From NCBI GenBank assembly GCA_015494295.1, contig WGBO01000045.1, positions 1-64,000 on the forward strand: a DNA stretch of 64,000 nucleotides. The letters are read 5' to 3'. Positions 48,431 through 56,102 of this stretch are shown one piece after another. The notes under the pieces are model-generated. The model was not told the DNA's origin. It saw only the letters and a program-made list of their open reading frames with translations, and ran no database searches. This DNA is from Gammaproteobacteria bacterium (GTDB lineage: Bacteria; Pseudomonadota; Gammaproteobacteria; DSM-19610). A program made the translations under genes and the position numbers. Every line of letters begins with the position of its first letter. The first letter of the stretch is position 1.

Positions 48431-49077
48431 ACCGGCGCGTCGCCCGGCTTCCATACCGGGTGCTTGTGCATGACCGCGCGGAACAGTTCCGATTCCAGCC
48501 AGTGGTCCAGCCAGGCGCGCAAGCGCGGGTACGGTGCCCGGTCGAACCAGTCACGATCCACCATCGCGAACTGGCGGATGAAGGGAAACACGCCGATGTC
48601 GGCCAGCGTCGGGCGTTCACCGAGCAGGTATGGCGTCTCCACCAGCACCTCTTCCAGTTCTTCCAGGAACTCCTCGCCACGCGCGCGGTAATACTCCTGC
48701 GGGTGTTCCGGGTGACGCTCGAAGTACTTGTACCGGTCCAGGTCTTCCTTGAACGAGAAGTCGTTGATTTCCAGCAACTGGTCGGCGGGAATCACATGGC
48801 ACTCGTCCTCGCCCAGCCAGTTGTCCGGGTCATTGCGGCGCAGCGCCCACAACACGATATCCCAGCTTTCGTCGATCACCTCGCCCTCCGGCGTCACCAG
48901 CACCGGCACGGTATTCTTCGATGAGGCCGCCGACAACTCCGCCGGCACTGCGTTGAGGTCCACCTCGCGCAGTTCCACCGGCAGACCGGCCTGTTTCAGG
49001 GCCATGCGGGCGCGCATCGCGTAGGGGCAACGGCGAAAACTGTAGAGGATGTTCGCTGGGGTGTTTTTCTCGTTCAT
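48421..49077 (-). CDS. Glutathione S-transferase-like protein
   Basis: The 218-residue protein has an N-terminal thioredoxin-fold domain with FRRCPYAMRARMAL (CPYA at the usual glutaredoxin/GST site) and NTVPVLVTPEGEVIDESWDIV, then an all-alpha C-terminal domain with PTLADIGVFPFIRQF. These fit a GST of the omega/beta-like bacterial type; the CPYA cysteine suggests glutathione-lyase or reductase chemistry. GGGAG seven bases before the ATG at 49,075-49,077 fixes the start. Confidence 0.85.
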   Translation of the reverse strand: MNEKNTPANILYSFRRCPYAMRARMALKQAGLPVELREVDLNAVPAELSAASSKNTVPVLVTPEGEVIDESWDIVLWALRRNDPDNWLGEDECHVIPADQLLEINDFSFKEDLDRYKYFERHPEHPQEYYRARGEEFLEELEEVLVETPYLLGERPTLADIGVFPFIRQFAMVDRDWFDRAPYPRLRAWLDHWLESELFRAVMHKHPVWKPGDAPVYL

Positions 49078-49231
49078 GTCAGCTCCCGTCTGGTTCCGGG
49101 GGGCGATACTACGGTATTCCGGCCGCAACCCTTACCGACGATTCTCATGGGAATTTTTCCGGCCCTGCAAATCGCCGCCTGGCCCGCATATCGACTGGAA
49201 TGCGGAGGGGCGGAAGGGCTATGCTGCGACC

Positions 49232-49816
49232 ATGGACAACAAGCACCGGCGCGGCGACCGCGCGCTTTACGCCTGCATCGCGCTCCCTTCCGCCATCGGT
49301 GCGGCCTCCCTGGCGCTGCAGGCGGCCGGCGCCGGCCGCGCGCTGCGTTACCAGCGCGACGCCATTCTGGATGGTGAATGGTGGCGCCTGCTGAGCGGAC
49401 AACTGGTACATCTCGGCTGGACGCACCTGTGGCTCAACCTGGCGGCGCTGGCGCTCATCTCGCTGCTGTTCGCACGCACCCTGCGCCTGTCCGAGTGGCT
49501 GTGGATCCACGCCGCCGCGTTCCTCGGCACCGGCCTCGGCCTGCTCGCCTTCTCTCCCGGGCTGCAATGGTATGTCGGACTGTCGGGCGCGCTGCACGGC
49601 CTGTTCGCCGGCGGCGCGCTGATCAGCCTGCGGCGTGGGGAACGCGGCGCCTGGCTGCTGCTCATCGCCCTGCTGTTCAAGCTCGCCTGGGAAAGACTGG
49701 CAGGCTCGGTACCCGGCAGCAGCGCCTGGATCGGCGGCGAAGTGATCACCGAGGCTCACCTGTACGGGGCGGTAGCCGGCCTGGTGGCCGCGGCCTGGCT
49801 GGCGCGGCGCCGCTAG
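49232..49816 (+). CDS. rrtA: Rhombosortase
   Basis: This short rhomboid relative (194 residues, about six helices) has HLGWTHLWLNLAAL, WYVGLSGALHGLFAG (catalytic Ser) and ITEAHLYGAVAG (catalytic His), the motif set of rhombosortases that process GlyGly-CTERM surface proteins. It differs from the full-length rhomboid 800 bases upstream. The start is the ATG at 49,232; the frame is open further upstream but that part is not family-like. No GlyGly-CTERM gene is in view. Confidence 0.8.
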   Translation: MDNKHRRGDRALYACIALPSAIGAASLALQAAGAGRALRYQRDAILDGEWWRLLSGQLVHLGWTHLWLNLAALALISLLFARTLRLSEWLWIHAAAFLGTGLGLLAFSPGLQWYVGLSGALHGLFAGGALISLRRGERGAWLLLIALLFKLAWERLAGSVPGSSAWIGGEVITEAHLYGAVAGLVAAAWLARRR

Positions 49817-51012
49817 ACCGGCGCCGTGGCCGGCTCCGCCCTGGAAAGACGCCCGGTGAGCCAGCCGGCAACCAGCAGGAAGGCCGCCGACCACCACAGG
49901 CAGCCAATCAGCCCCCACTGCTGGTAGGCCCAGCCCGACAGCACCGTTCCAGTCAGGCGCCCGCCGGCGTTGGCCATGTAATAGAAGCCCACATTGACCG
50001 CCGCCTCCTCGTGCGCCGACCACTCCAGCACCAGAAAGGAATGCACCGCCGAATTGAGCGCAAATACCAGTGCGAACGAGGCCAGCCCGACCAGCAGCGT
50101 GGACACCGGCGCCAGTCCTGCCCCGAGTGACAGTGCCATGCCTGTCGGCACCAGTAACAGAACGCCTACCAGTCGGCGCGCAGTTCGCGCGTCCGGGTGA
50201 TGGCGCAACAATTTGGGCGCCAGCCCCTGTATCACCCCGTAGCCGATAATCCAGGCAGCCAGCAAGGCGCCAACCCTGGCAGCGCTCCAGTCAAGCTGCG
50301 CGGCGAGATACACCGGCAGCCCGACCACAAACCAGACGTCGCGCGCGCCGAACAGGAAGAACCGTGCCGCCGCCAGGCGATTGATACGTCCGCTGCGCGA
50401 GAACAGGCGACTGAACCCTGTCTTTGCCGGACTGCGCCCCATTCCGCGTGGCAACAATGCAAGGCTGAACGCCAGTGCCAGCGCCAGCGCGCCAGCCAGC
50501 ATCAGCAGGGCCTGACGAAAACCCGCCACCGCCAGCAGCCAGCCACCGAGAAAAAAACCGAAGCCTTTCAGCGCGTTCTTGGAACCGGTGAGCACCGCCA
50601 CCCAGCGGAACAACCGGCCGCCGGCGTCCGCCGGCAACATCAGCCTGACACCGGCCTTGGCGCTCATCTTGCTGAGATCCTTGGCAATGCCCGACAAGGC
50701 CTGCGCCGCCATCACCCAAGGCACAGTGAGCCGCGCATCGGGCACCGTCAGCATCAGCAGTGCCGCCACCTGCATCGCCATGCCCAGGTGCAGGGTAACG
50801 TTGAGCCCGATGCGCGAAGCCAACCAGCCGCCCAGCAGGTTAGTGACAATGCCGAACACCTCATAGAACAGGAACAGGAAAGCGATATCCAGCGGCGTGT
50901 AGCCCAGGCGGTGAAAATACAGCACCACCAGCATGCGGATCGCGCCGTCGGTCACCGTGAACGCCCAGTAGGACGCCGTGATCAGCAAGTAATTGCGCAG
51001 CACCGTGCTCAC
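49813..51012 (-). CDS. arsJ: ArsJ-type MFS transporter (organoarsenical efflux)
   Basis: The 399-residue protein has about twelve membrane helices and a start (VSTVLRNYLLITASYWAFTVTDGAIRMLVVLYF) close to ArsJ. ArsJ exports 1-arseno-3-phosphoglycerate made from arsenate by a partner GAPDH. It begins at GTG overlapping the stop of the preceding GAPDH remnant (GTGA) and lies in an arsR-led operon, which supports the call. It should still be translated through coupling to that remnant. Convergent with rrtA, overlapping by four bases. Confidence 0.85.
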   Translation of the reverse strand: MSTVLRNYLLITASYWAFTVTDGAIRMLVVLYFHRLGYTPLDIAFLFLFYEVFGIVTNLLGGWLASRIGLNVTLHLGMAMQVAALLMLTVPDARLTVPWVMAAQALSGIAKDLSKMSAKAGVRLMLPADAGGRLFRWVAVLTGSKNALKGFGFFLGGWLLAVAGFRQALLMLAGALALALAFSLALLPRGMGRSPAKTGFSRLFSRSGRINRLAAARFFLFGARDVWFVVGLPVYLAAQLDWSAARVGALLAAWIIGYGVIQGLAPKLLRHHPDARTARRLVGVLLLVPTGMALSLGAGLAPVSTLLVGLASFALVFALNSAVHSFLVLEWSAHEEAAVNVGFYYMANAGGRLTGTVLSGWAYQQWGLIGCLWWSAAFLLVAGWLTGRLSRAEPATAPV

Positions 51013-51128
51013 AGACCGGCCGCCACCCACCGCGCCAGTTCCGTCACCGGCGCGGCCACCACGAGCTTGCGCAGGGCGATCCGGGCCATGCGTCCGAAAC
51101 CGTTGATTGCTGTCCGTATCGCTGTCAT
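51009..51128 (-). pseudogene. Remnant of ars-operon glyceraldehyde-3-phosphate dehydrogenase (internally deleted)
   Basis: The frame has 39 codons. The first 22 residues (AINGFGRMARIALRK core) are the NAD-loop start of GAPDH; the last ones (VTELARWVAAGL) look like the C-terminal helix end of GAPDH. About 290 residues in between, with the catalytic Cys and His, are missing, and the join keeps the frame. The gene normally sits between arsR and arsJ, and start, stop and GTGA coupling to arsJ are still in place. An intact enzyme is therefore not made from here; a housekeeping GAPDH would have to supply the arsenate product. The C-terminal match is by eye. Confidence 0.75.
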
Positions 51129-51173
51129 TCGCCCCGTCCACCCCGGTGTTTTACCCGTCAACGAAGTCAACGA

Positions 51174-51202
51174 AATATACTGGTACCCGTATATATGGTC
51201 AA
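51174..51202 (-). promoter_or_regulatory. Promoter with overlapping 20-bp palindrome (ArsR operator candidate)
   Basis: On the minus strand TTGACC (51,202-51,197) and TATATT (51,179-51,174) are spaced by 17 bases, near-consensus for sigma-70. A 20-base inverted repeat with a single mismatched pair (51,175-51,194, ATATAC...GTATAT) fills the spacer and overlaps the -10. It is 46 bases before the GAPDH-remnant start. An ArsR dimer bound there would block RNA polymerase. Confidence 0.75.
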
Positions 51203-51247
51203 ACAAATATATTGTAGCCCGAACATGTCAGTAAAAAAGTAGAGGTT

Positions 51248-51601
51248 TCAGACGCAGCAGGAGGCGCCCGGACGGTCGGGCATGCTGTCGAGCGATTCGC
51301 GGTCGTGCACGAAGGGAGCCTGTCCTGCGACACCCCTGGCCGTGGCCCGCAGCACCTGCAGGGCCCACGCCGGCAACGCGCTGTTGAGGCGGTAATAGAT
51401 CCACTGTCCCTCGCGGCGTGTGGATACGACGCCCGCCTCCCGCAACTGGGCAAGGTGACGGGAGATCTTGGGCTGCACGATATCCAGCGCGCGCGCCAGT
51501 TCGCACACGCACAGTTCGCGTTCCTGCGCGAGCAGGACCAGGCTGCGCAGGCGGGTGGGATCGGCCAGCGCCTTGAAGAATGTTTCCGCACGAAGCTCCA
51601 T
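51248..51601 (-). CDS. arsR: ArsR-family arsenic-responsive repressor
   Basis: The 117-residue winged-helix protein has FKALADPTRLRSLVLL, the metal-site helix ELCVCELARAL (two cysteines, as in ArsR of plasmid R773) and RHLAQLREAGVVSTRREGQWIYYRLN. A C-terminal tail ends in a Cys-Cys pair. It should release its operator on binding arsenite. It leads the gapdh-arsJ operon, 119 bases before the remnant, with the palindromic promoter in the gap. Confidence 0.93.
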   Translation of the reverse strand: MELRAETFFKALADPTRLRSLVLLAQERELCVCELARALDIVQPKISRHLAQLREAGVVSTRREGQWIYYRLNSALPAWALQVLRATARGVAGQAPFVHDRESLDSMPDRPGASCCV

Positions 51602-51608
51602 GTCATGC

Positions 51609-51638
51609 AGTGTGCCCCGCGACAGTCGCGGCGGTCAA
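51609..51638 (-). promoter_or_regulatory. Weak candidate arsR promoter with 15-bp palindrome
   Basis: On the minus strand TTGACC at 51,638-51,633 is followed after 18 bases by CACACT. The spacer contains the perfect palindrome CCGCGAC-A-GTCGCGG at 51,617-51,631. The layout mirrors the downstream promoter (same -35, palindrome in spacer), but the -10 is poor and the palindrome differs in sequence. Confidence 0.35.
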
Positions 51639-51700
51639 CCGGCGCGGCGGTCCCACCACGACCGGTATTTGGTGTATCGTGAAACCATGTCCCGCAGCGT

Positions 51701-52873
51701 ATGCTCATTGTCATGTCACGGCGCCTGAAACTGTTCGCCTGGTTCGTGCTCGCCGCGCTGCCGGTCGCGGCCCTGTTCGTCCACCTGACGCGGCCGCAAC
51801 CGGTGGACGTAATCGTCGCCACCGTGACACGCGGCGTGGTCGAGGACACCACGGCGAACACCCGCGCCGGCACCGTGAAGGCCTGCCGGCGCGCCGGCAT
51901 ATCCCCCGCCGTTGGAGGGCAGATCGCGCGCCTGCCGGTGAGGGCAGGCCAGCAGGTGGAAGCCGGCGAACTGTTGCTGGAACTGTGGAACGACGACCTG
52001 CGCTCGCGCGTGTCCCTGGCCGACAGCCAGGCGCGCGCGGCCGCCGCCAGCGCGCGCCAGGCCTGTGTCCGCTCGGACGTGGCGGCGCGCGAAGCGCGGC
52101 GCCTGCTGACCCTGCGCAAACAGGGGCTGGCCACCGAGGAAGCCGCCGACAAGGCCGATGGCGAGGCGCGGGCGCTGGCGGCGGCCTGCGACGCCGCGCG
52201 CGCCAGCGTCGATGTCAGCCGCGCGCAACTGGCGGTGGCGCGTGCGCTGCTCGATCGCAGCCGCCTGCGCGCGCCCTTCGCCGGCACGGTGGCGGAGGTC
52301 AACGGTGAAGTGGGTGAGTTCGTCACGCCCTCCCCCGTCGGAGTCGCCACGCCACCCGCCATCGACCTGATGGACACCGGCTGCCTGTATGTGTCCGCGC
52401 CGGTCGACGAGGTCGACGCTCCCGCCGTGCGCGCGGGCATGAACGCGCGAATCTCCCTGGACGCCTTCCCGGGCCGAACCTTCGCCGCCCGCGTTCGGCG
52501 CGTGGCGCCCTACGTGCTCGACCGCGAAAAGCAGGCGCGGGTCGTCGATGTCGAGGCCGAGTTCCTCGACCCGTCAGACAGCCGCGACATGCTGCCGGGC
52601 TACAGCGCCGACATCGAGATCATCCTGTCGCGGCACGAGAATGTGCCGCGCCTGCCCACGGAGGCCATCCTCGAGGGCGGACGTGTACTGGCGCTCGGCG
52701 ACGACGGCCGGCTGCACGAACGCCTCATCGACATTGGCCTGTCCAACTGGAGCTACACGGAAGTCCGCTCCGGCGTCGAGGTGGGCGACAAGGTGGTGAT
52801 ATCCGTCGACCGGGACGGCGTCGAGGACGGCGCGCTGGCACGGATCGAGTCCGTCGCCAATGGCAATGATTGA
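51701..52873 (+). CDS. HlyD/MacA-type periplasmic adaptor of an ABC exporter
   Basis: The 390-residue protein has an N-terminal membrane anchor (LKLFAWFVLAALPVAALF), a lipoyl-like half-motif ISPAVGGQIARLPVRAGQQVEAGELLLEL, a coiled-coil hairpin (about 100-180), the second half-motif RLRAPFAGTVAEVNGEVGE, and a beta-barrel domain. It joins an inner-membrane ABC permease to an outer-membrane channel or acts as a cap. It is divergent from arsR and overlaps the ATPase gene by 14 bases. No TolC-like gene is in view. Substrate unknown. Confidence 0.88.
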   Translation: MLIVMSRRLKLFAWFVLAALPVAALFVHLTRPQPVDVIVATVTRGVVEDTTANTRAGTVKACRRAGISPAVGGQIARLPVRAGQQVEAGELLLELWNDDLRSRVSLADSQARAAAASARQACVRSDVAAREARRLLTLRKQGLATEEAADKADGEARALAAACDAARASVDVSRAQLAVARALLDRSRLRAPFAGTVAEVNGEVGEFVTPSPVGVATPPAIDLMDTGCLYVSAPVDEVDAPAVRAGMNARISLDAFPGRTFAARVRRVAPYVLDREKQARVVDVEAEFLDPSDSRDMLPGYSADIEIILSRHENVPRLPTEAILEGGRVLALGDDGRLHERLIDIGLSNWSYTEVRSGVEVGDKVVISVDRDGVEDGALARIESVANGND

Positions 52874-53558
52874 ACTGCAGGGCGTACACCGGGATTTTCG
52901 CGTCGGCGAACAGACCGTGCACGCACTGGACGATATCAACCTGACCATCCGGGCCGGCGAGTACGTGTCCATCATGGGGCCGTCCGGATCAGGCAAGTCC
53001 ACCCTGCTGAACCTGATCGGCCTGCTGGACCGCGCCACGCGCGGGCGCTACCTGCTGGACGGCCAGGATGTCACCACGCTCGACGACGTGGCGCAGGCGG
53101 AAGTGCGCAACCGGCGTATCGGCTTCGTGTTCCAGGCCTTTCACCTGGTGCCGCGCCTGACGGCGGCACAGAACATCGAGCTGCCGCTGATACTGGCCGG
53201 CGTGCCGCGCGAACAGCGCGAGCCACGCGTGCGCCGCGCGCTGGAGGCCATGAACCTGTTGGAACGCGCGCACCACAAACCCGACCAGTTGTCCGGCGGG
53301 CAACGTCAGCGCGTCGCCATCGCGCGCGCCACCGTCAACGAACCGCGCGTCCTGCTCGCCGACGAACCCACCGGCAACCTGGACCGCAAATCCGGCCGCG
53401 ACGTCATCGACATTCTCGAATCGCTCAACCGGCACGGCATCACCCTGGTCGTCGTCACCCACGACAGCGACATCGGTGGACGCGCGCGGCGGCGCCTGCA
53501 CATGCTCGACGGGCGTATCGAAACCGACCACCACCCGGACGGCGACCGGCATGCGTAG
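52860..53558 (+). CDS. ABC transporter ATP-binding protein (MacB/LolD type)
   Basis: The 232-residue ATPase has Walker A GPSGSGKST, Q-loop FVFQAFHLVPRLTA, signature LSGGQRQRVAIARA, Walker B RVLLADEPTGNLD and a switch His (VVVTHD). FVFQ..HLVPRLTA..N is typical of the MacB/LolD group (mechanotransmission exporters). It should power the two permeases that follow. Its stop overlaps the first permease start by eight bases. Confidence 0.93.
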   Translation: MAMIELQGVHRDFRVGEQTVHALDDINLTIRAGEYVSIMGPSGSGKSTLLNLIGLLDRATRGRYLLDGQDVTTLDDVAQAEVRNRRIGFVFQAFHLVPRLTAAQNIELPLILAGVPREQREPRVRRALEAMNLLERAHHKPDQLSGGQRQRVAIARATVNEPRVLLADEPTGNLDRKSGRDVIDILESLNRHGITLVVVTHDSDIGGRARRRLHMLDGRIETDHHPDGDRHA

Positions 53559-54759
53559 CCCCGACGTCGGCCGTTTTGCCTGGGGCGCCCTGCGCGGCTA
53601 CCCGACGCGCACCCTGCTGATGCTGCTCGCCATGGCCATCGGCGTGGCCGCCGTCATCGTGCTCACCGCGCTGGGCGAGGGCGCACGCCGCTACGTGGCC
53701 GACCAGTTCTCCTCGCTGGGCACCAATCTGCTGATCGTGATACCCGGCCGGGCGGAAACCGGCGGCGCCACCCCCGGCACCCTGATGGGCGAGACCCCGC
53801 GCGACCTGACCCTGGACGACGCCATGGCATTGACCCGCAGCTACCGGGTGCGCCGCATCGCCCCCATGACGCTCGGCGCCGCGGATGCCGCCTACGGTCG
53901 CCGCCAGCGCGAGGTCACGGTAATCGGCACCAGTCACGAGCTGCTGGCGCTGCGTCGCTGGACCCTGGCGCGCGGACGTTTTCTGCCTGACATCGATATC
54001 GACATGGCCAGCCCGGTGTGCGTGATCGGCGGCAAGATCCGCGATGAACTGTTCGGCCCCAGACCCGCGCTCGGCGCATGGCTGCGGCTCGGCGAGCGGC
54101 GTTTCCGGGTCATCGGCATACTGGGTTCCGAGGGACGTTCCATTGGCGTGGACGTGCAGGAGACCGTGATGATCCCGGTCGCCTCCGCGCAGCAACTGTT
54201 CAACACGCCGTCGCTGTTCCGCATCCTGGTGGAAGCACGCAGCCGCGAGGCGATCGAGCCGGTCAGGCAGTTCATCATCGACACCATCCGTCACCGTCAC
54301 CAGGGCGAGGAAGACATTACCGTCATCACCCAGGACGCGGTGCTGGCCACCTTCGACCGCATTTTCGGCGCCCTCACCTACGCCGTCGGCGGCATCGCCG
54401 CCATCAGCCTGTTCGTGGCCGGCATCCTGATCATGAACGTGATGCTGGTGGCGGTTTCCCAGCGCACCGCCGAGATCGGCCTGCTCAAGGCGCTGGGCGC
54501 GGCCCCGCGCCAGATCCTGGCGCTGTTCGTCAGCGAGGCGCTGTTGCTGTCGCTGCTCGGCGCCAGCGCGGGTCTGGCACTGGGGATGGCCGGCAGCCTG
54601 CTCATCCGGCAACTGTTCCCGGCGTTTCCCGCCCACACCCCGGCCTGGGCGACACTGGCGGCGCTGCTGGTCTCGGTACTGACCGGCCTGCTGTTCAGCC
54701 TGCTGCCGGCGCGGCGCGCGGCGCGCCTGGACCCTGTGCTGGCGCTCTCCGGCAGGTGA
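53551..54759 (+). CDS. ABC transporter permease, MacB/FtsX type (first copy)
   Basis: The 402-residue permease has the MacB layout: one helix near the N-terminus (RTLLMLLAMAIGVAAVIVL), a long periplasmic domain (about 60-280) and three C-terminal helices with EIGLLKALGAAPRQIL, the FtsX-domain coupling loop. It ends ARRAARLDPVLAL. The ATG at 53,551 lies within the end of the ATPase gene. The four-gene set (adaptor, ATPase, two permeases) suggests a heterodimeric permease. Confidence 0.9.
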   Translation: MRSPDVGRFAWGALRGYPTRTLLMLLAMAIGVAAVIVLTALGEGARRYVADQFSSLGTNLLIVIPGRAETGGATPGTLMGETPRDLTLDDAMALTRSYRVRRIAPMTLGAADAAYGRRQREVTVIGTSHELLALRRWTLARGRFLPDIDIDMASPVCVIGGKIRDELFGPRPALGAWLRLGERRFRVIGILGSEGRSIGVDVQETVMIPVASAQQLFNTPSLFRILVEARSREAIEPVRQFIIDTIRHRHQGEEDITVITQDAVLATFDRIFGALTYAVGGIAAISLFVAGILIMNVMLVAVSQRTAEIGLLKALGAAPRQILALFVSEALLLSLLGASAGLALGMAGSLLIRQLFPAFPAHTPAWATLAALLVSVLTGLLFSLLPARRAARLDPVLALSGR

Positions 54760-54763
54760 AGCC

Positions 54764-55963
54764 GTGCGTTACCGCGACTTCCTCGGCCTGACCGGCAGCG
54801 CCCTGACCGCCCACCGCCTGCGCAGCTTCCTGACCCTGCTCGGCATCGCCGTCGGCATCGCCGCCGTGGTGTTGCTCACCTCCATCGGCGAAGGCGTGCA
54901 CCGTTTCATACTGTCCGAATTCACCCAGTTCGGTACCAATATCGTTGCCATCAACCCTGGAAGGACCACTACCCACGGCGCCACCGTGGGCGTGTTCGGC
55001 ACCGAACGTCCGCTCACCATCGAGGATGCGCTGGCACTGCGGCGCCTGCCGTTCGCCGAGGCCGTGGTGCCCTTCGTGCAGGGCAACGCGGAAGTCGAGG
55101 CCCGTGGCCGGCGGCGGCGCACGACCATCTACGGGGCTGGCGCGGAAATGCCCGCCGCGTTCAGCATGCGCGTCCAGTCCGGCCGTTTCCTGCCCGCCGA
55201 CGACCCCACGGCGCCCCGTCCCTACGCGGTGCTGGGCAGCAAGCTGCGGCGTGAACTGTTCCGCGACGCCAACCCCCTCGGCCAGCGCATCCGCGTCGGC
55301 GGTAACCGCTACCGCGTCATCGGTGTCATGGAACCCAAGGGCACGGTGCTGGGTTTCGACCTTGACGACACCGTCTACATCCCCGCCGCGCGCGCGCTGG
55401 AACTGTTCAATCGCAATTCCCTGTTCGAGATCGACCTGCTGTACCCGCCCGGCGTCGACGTCGACAGGGTGGTCCAGGGCATCCGCCGCACGCTGGTGGC
55501 GCGTCACGGCCGTGAGGATTTCACCATCACCACCCAGGCGCAGATGCTGGAGGTGCTGGGTTCGATCCTCAACATCCTCACCTTCGCCGTCGGCGCCATC
55601 GGCAGCATCTCCCTGCTGGTGGGGGCGATCGGCATCATCACCATCATGACCATCTCGGTAAACGAACGCCGCGGTGAAATCGGCCTGCTGCGCGCGCTCG
55701 GCGCGCGTCGCGGCCAGGTCCTGTCACTGTTCCTGGGCGAAGCCGTGGTACTGGCCGCTGCCGGCGGCGTGGCTGGCCTGGCGCTGGGCGTCGGCATCGC
55801 CGGCCTGCTGCGCGTCGCCCTGCCCGAGCTTCCCGTGCACACTCCCTGGCTGTACGCCATTCTCGCCGAAACACTCGCCATCCTCATCGGCATCGCCGCC
55901 GGCGTCCTGCCCGCGCGCAACGCGGCCCGCCTCGACCCCGTCGCCGCCCTCCGCACGGAATAA
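54764..55963 (+). CDS. ABC transporter permease, MacB/FtsX type (second copy)
   Basis: It has the same architecture in 399 residues: N-terminal helix (RLRSFLTLLGIAVGIAAVVLL), periplasmic domain, three C-terminal helices with GEIGLLRALGARRGQVLSLF and the ending ARLDPVAALRTE. It starts at GTG five bases after the first permease. The two copies are similar in layout and in the coupling loop, so they probably arose by duplication and pair with each other. Confidence 0.9.
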   Translation: MRYRDFLGLTGSALTAHRLRSFLTLLGIAVGIAAVVLLTSIGEGVHRFILSEFTQFGTNIVAINPGRTTTHGATVGVFGTERPLTIEDALALRRLPFAEAVVPFVQGNAEVEARGRRRRTTIYGAGAEMPAAFSMRVQSGRFLPADDPTAPRPYAVLGSKLRRELFRDANPLGQRIRVGGNRYRVIGVMEPKGTVLGFDLDDTVYIPAARALELFNRNSLFEIDLLYPPGVDVDRVVQGIRRTLVARHGREDFTITTQAQMLEVLGSILNILTFAVGAIGSISLLVGAIGIITIMTISVNERRGEIGLLRALGARRGQVLSLFLGEAVVLAAAGGVAGLALGVGIAGLLRVALPELPVHTPWLYAILAETLAILIGIAAGVLPARNAARLDPVAALRTE

Positions 55964-56005
55964 TACGTGAGCCGGACAGGGATACCCGGCCCGAACGAGA
56001 GAAAC

Positions 56006-56029
56006 AAAAATCCCCGCCGGGGCGGGGAT
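56006..56029 (-). terminator. Rho-independent terminator after the porin gene
   Basis: On the minus strand ATCCCCGCC pairs with GGCGGGGAT and is followed by TTTTTG. It lies about 73 bases after the porin stop. The stem is 7-9 base pairs with a very short loop. On the plus strand it also lies 43 bases past the second permease and might act there, but no T-run follows. Confidence 0.75.
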
Positions 56030-56102
56030 GGTATTGCGAACCGGCGTGCCGGGGCGCGGGAGGAGTCCACGGATGTGTCCGCGTCCCGACAGCGCCGGGT
56101 CT

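Noticed and set aside
51201..51248. Extension of the GAPDH remnant upstream to 51,206
   Set aside because: The open frame continues through the promoter region but has no GAPDH-like residues there; the ATG at 51,128 matches the family start.
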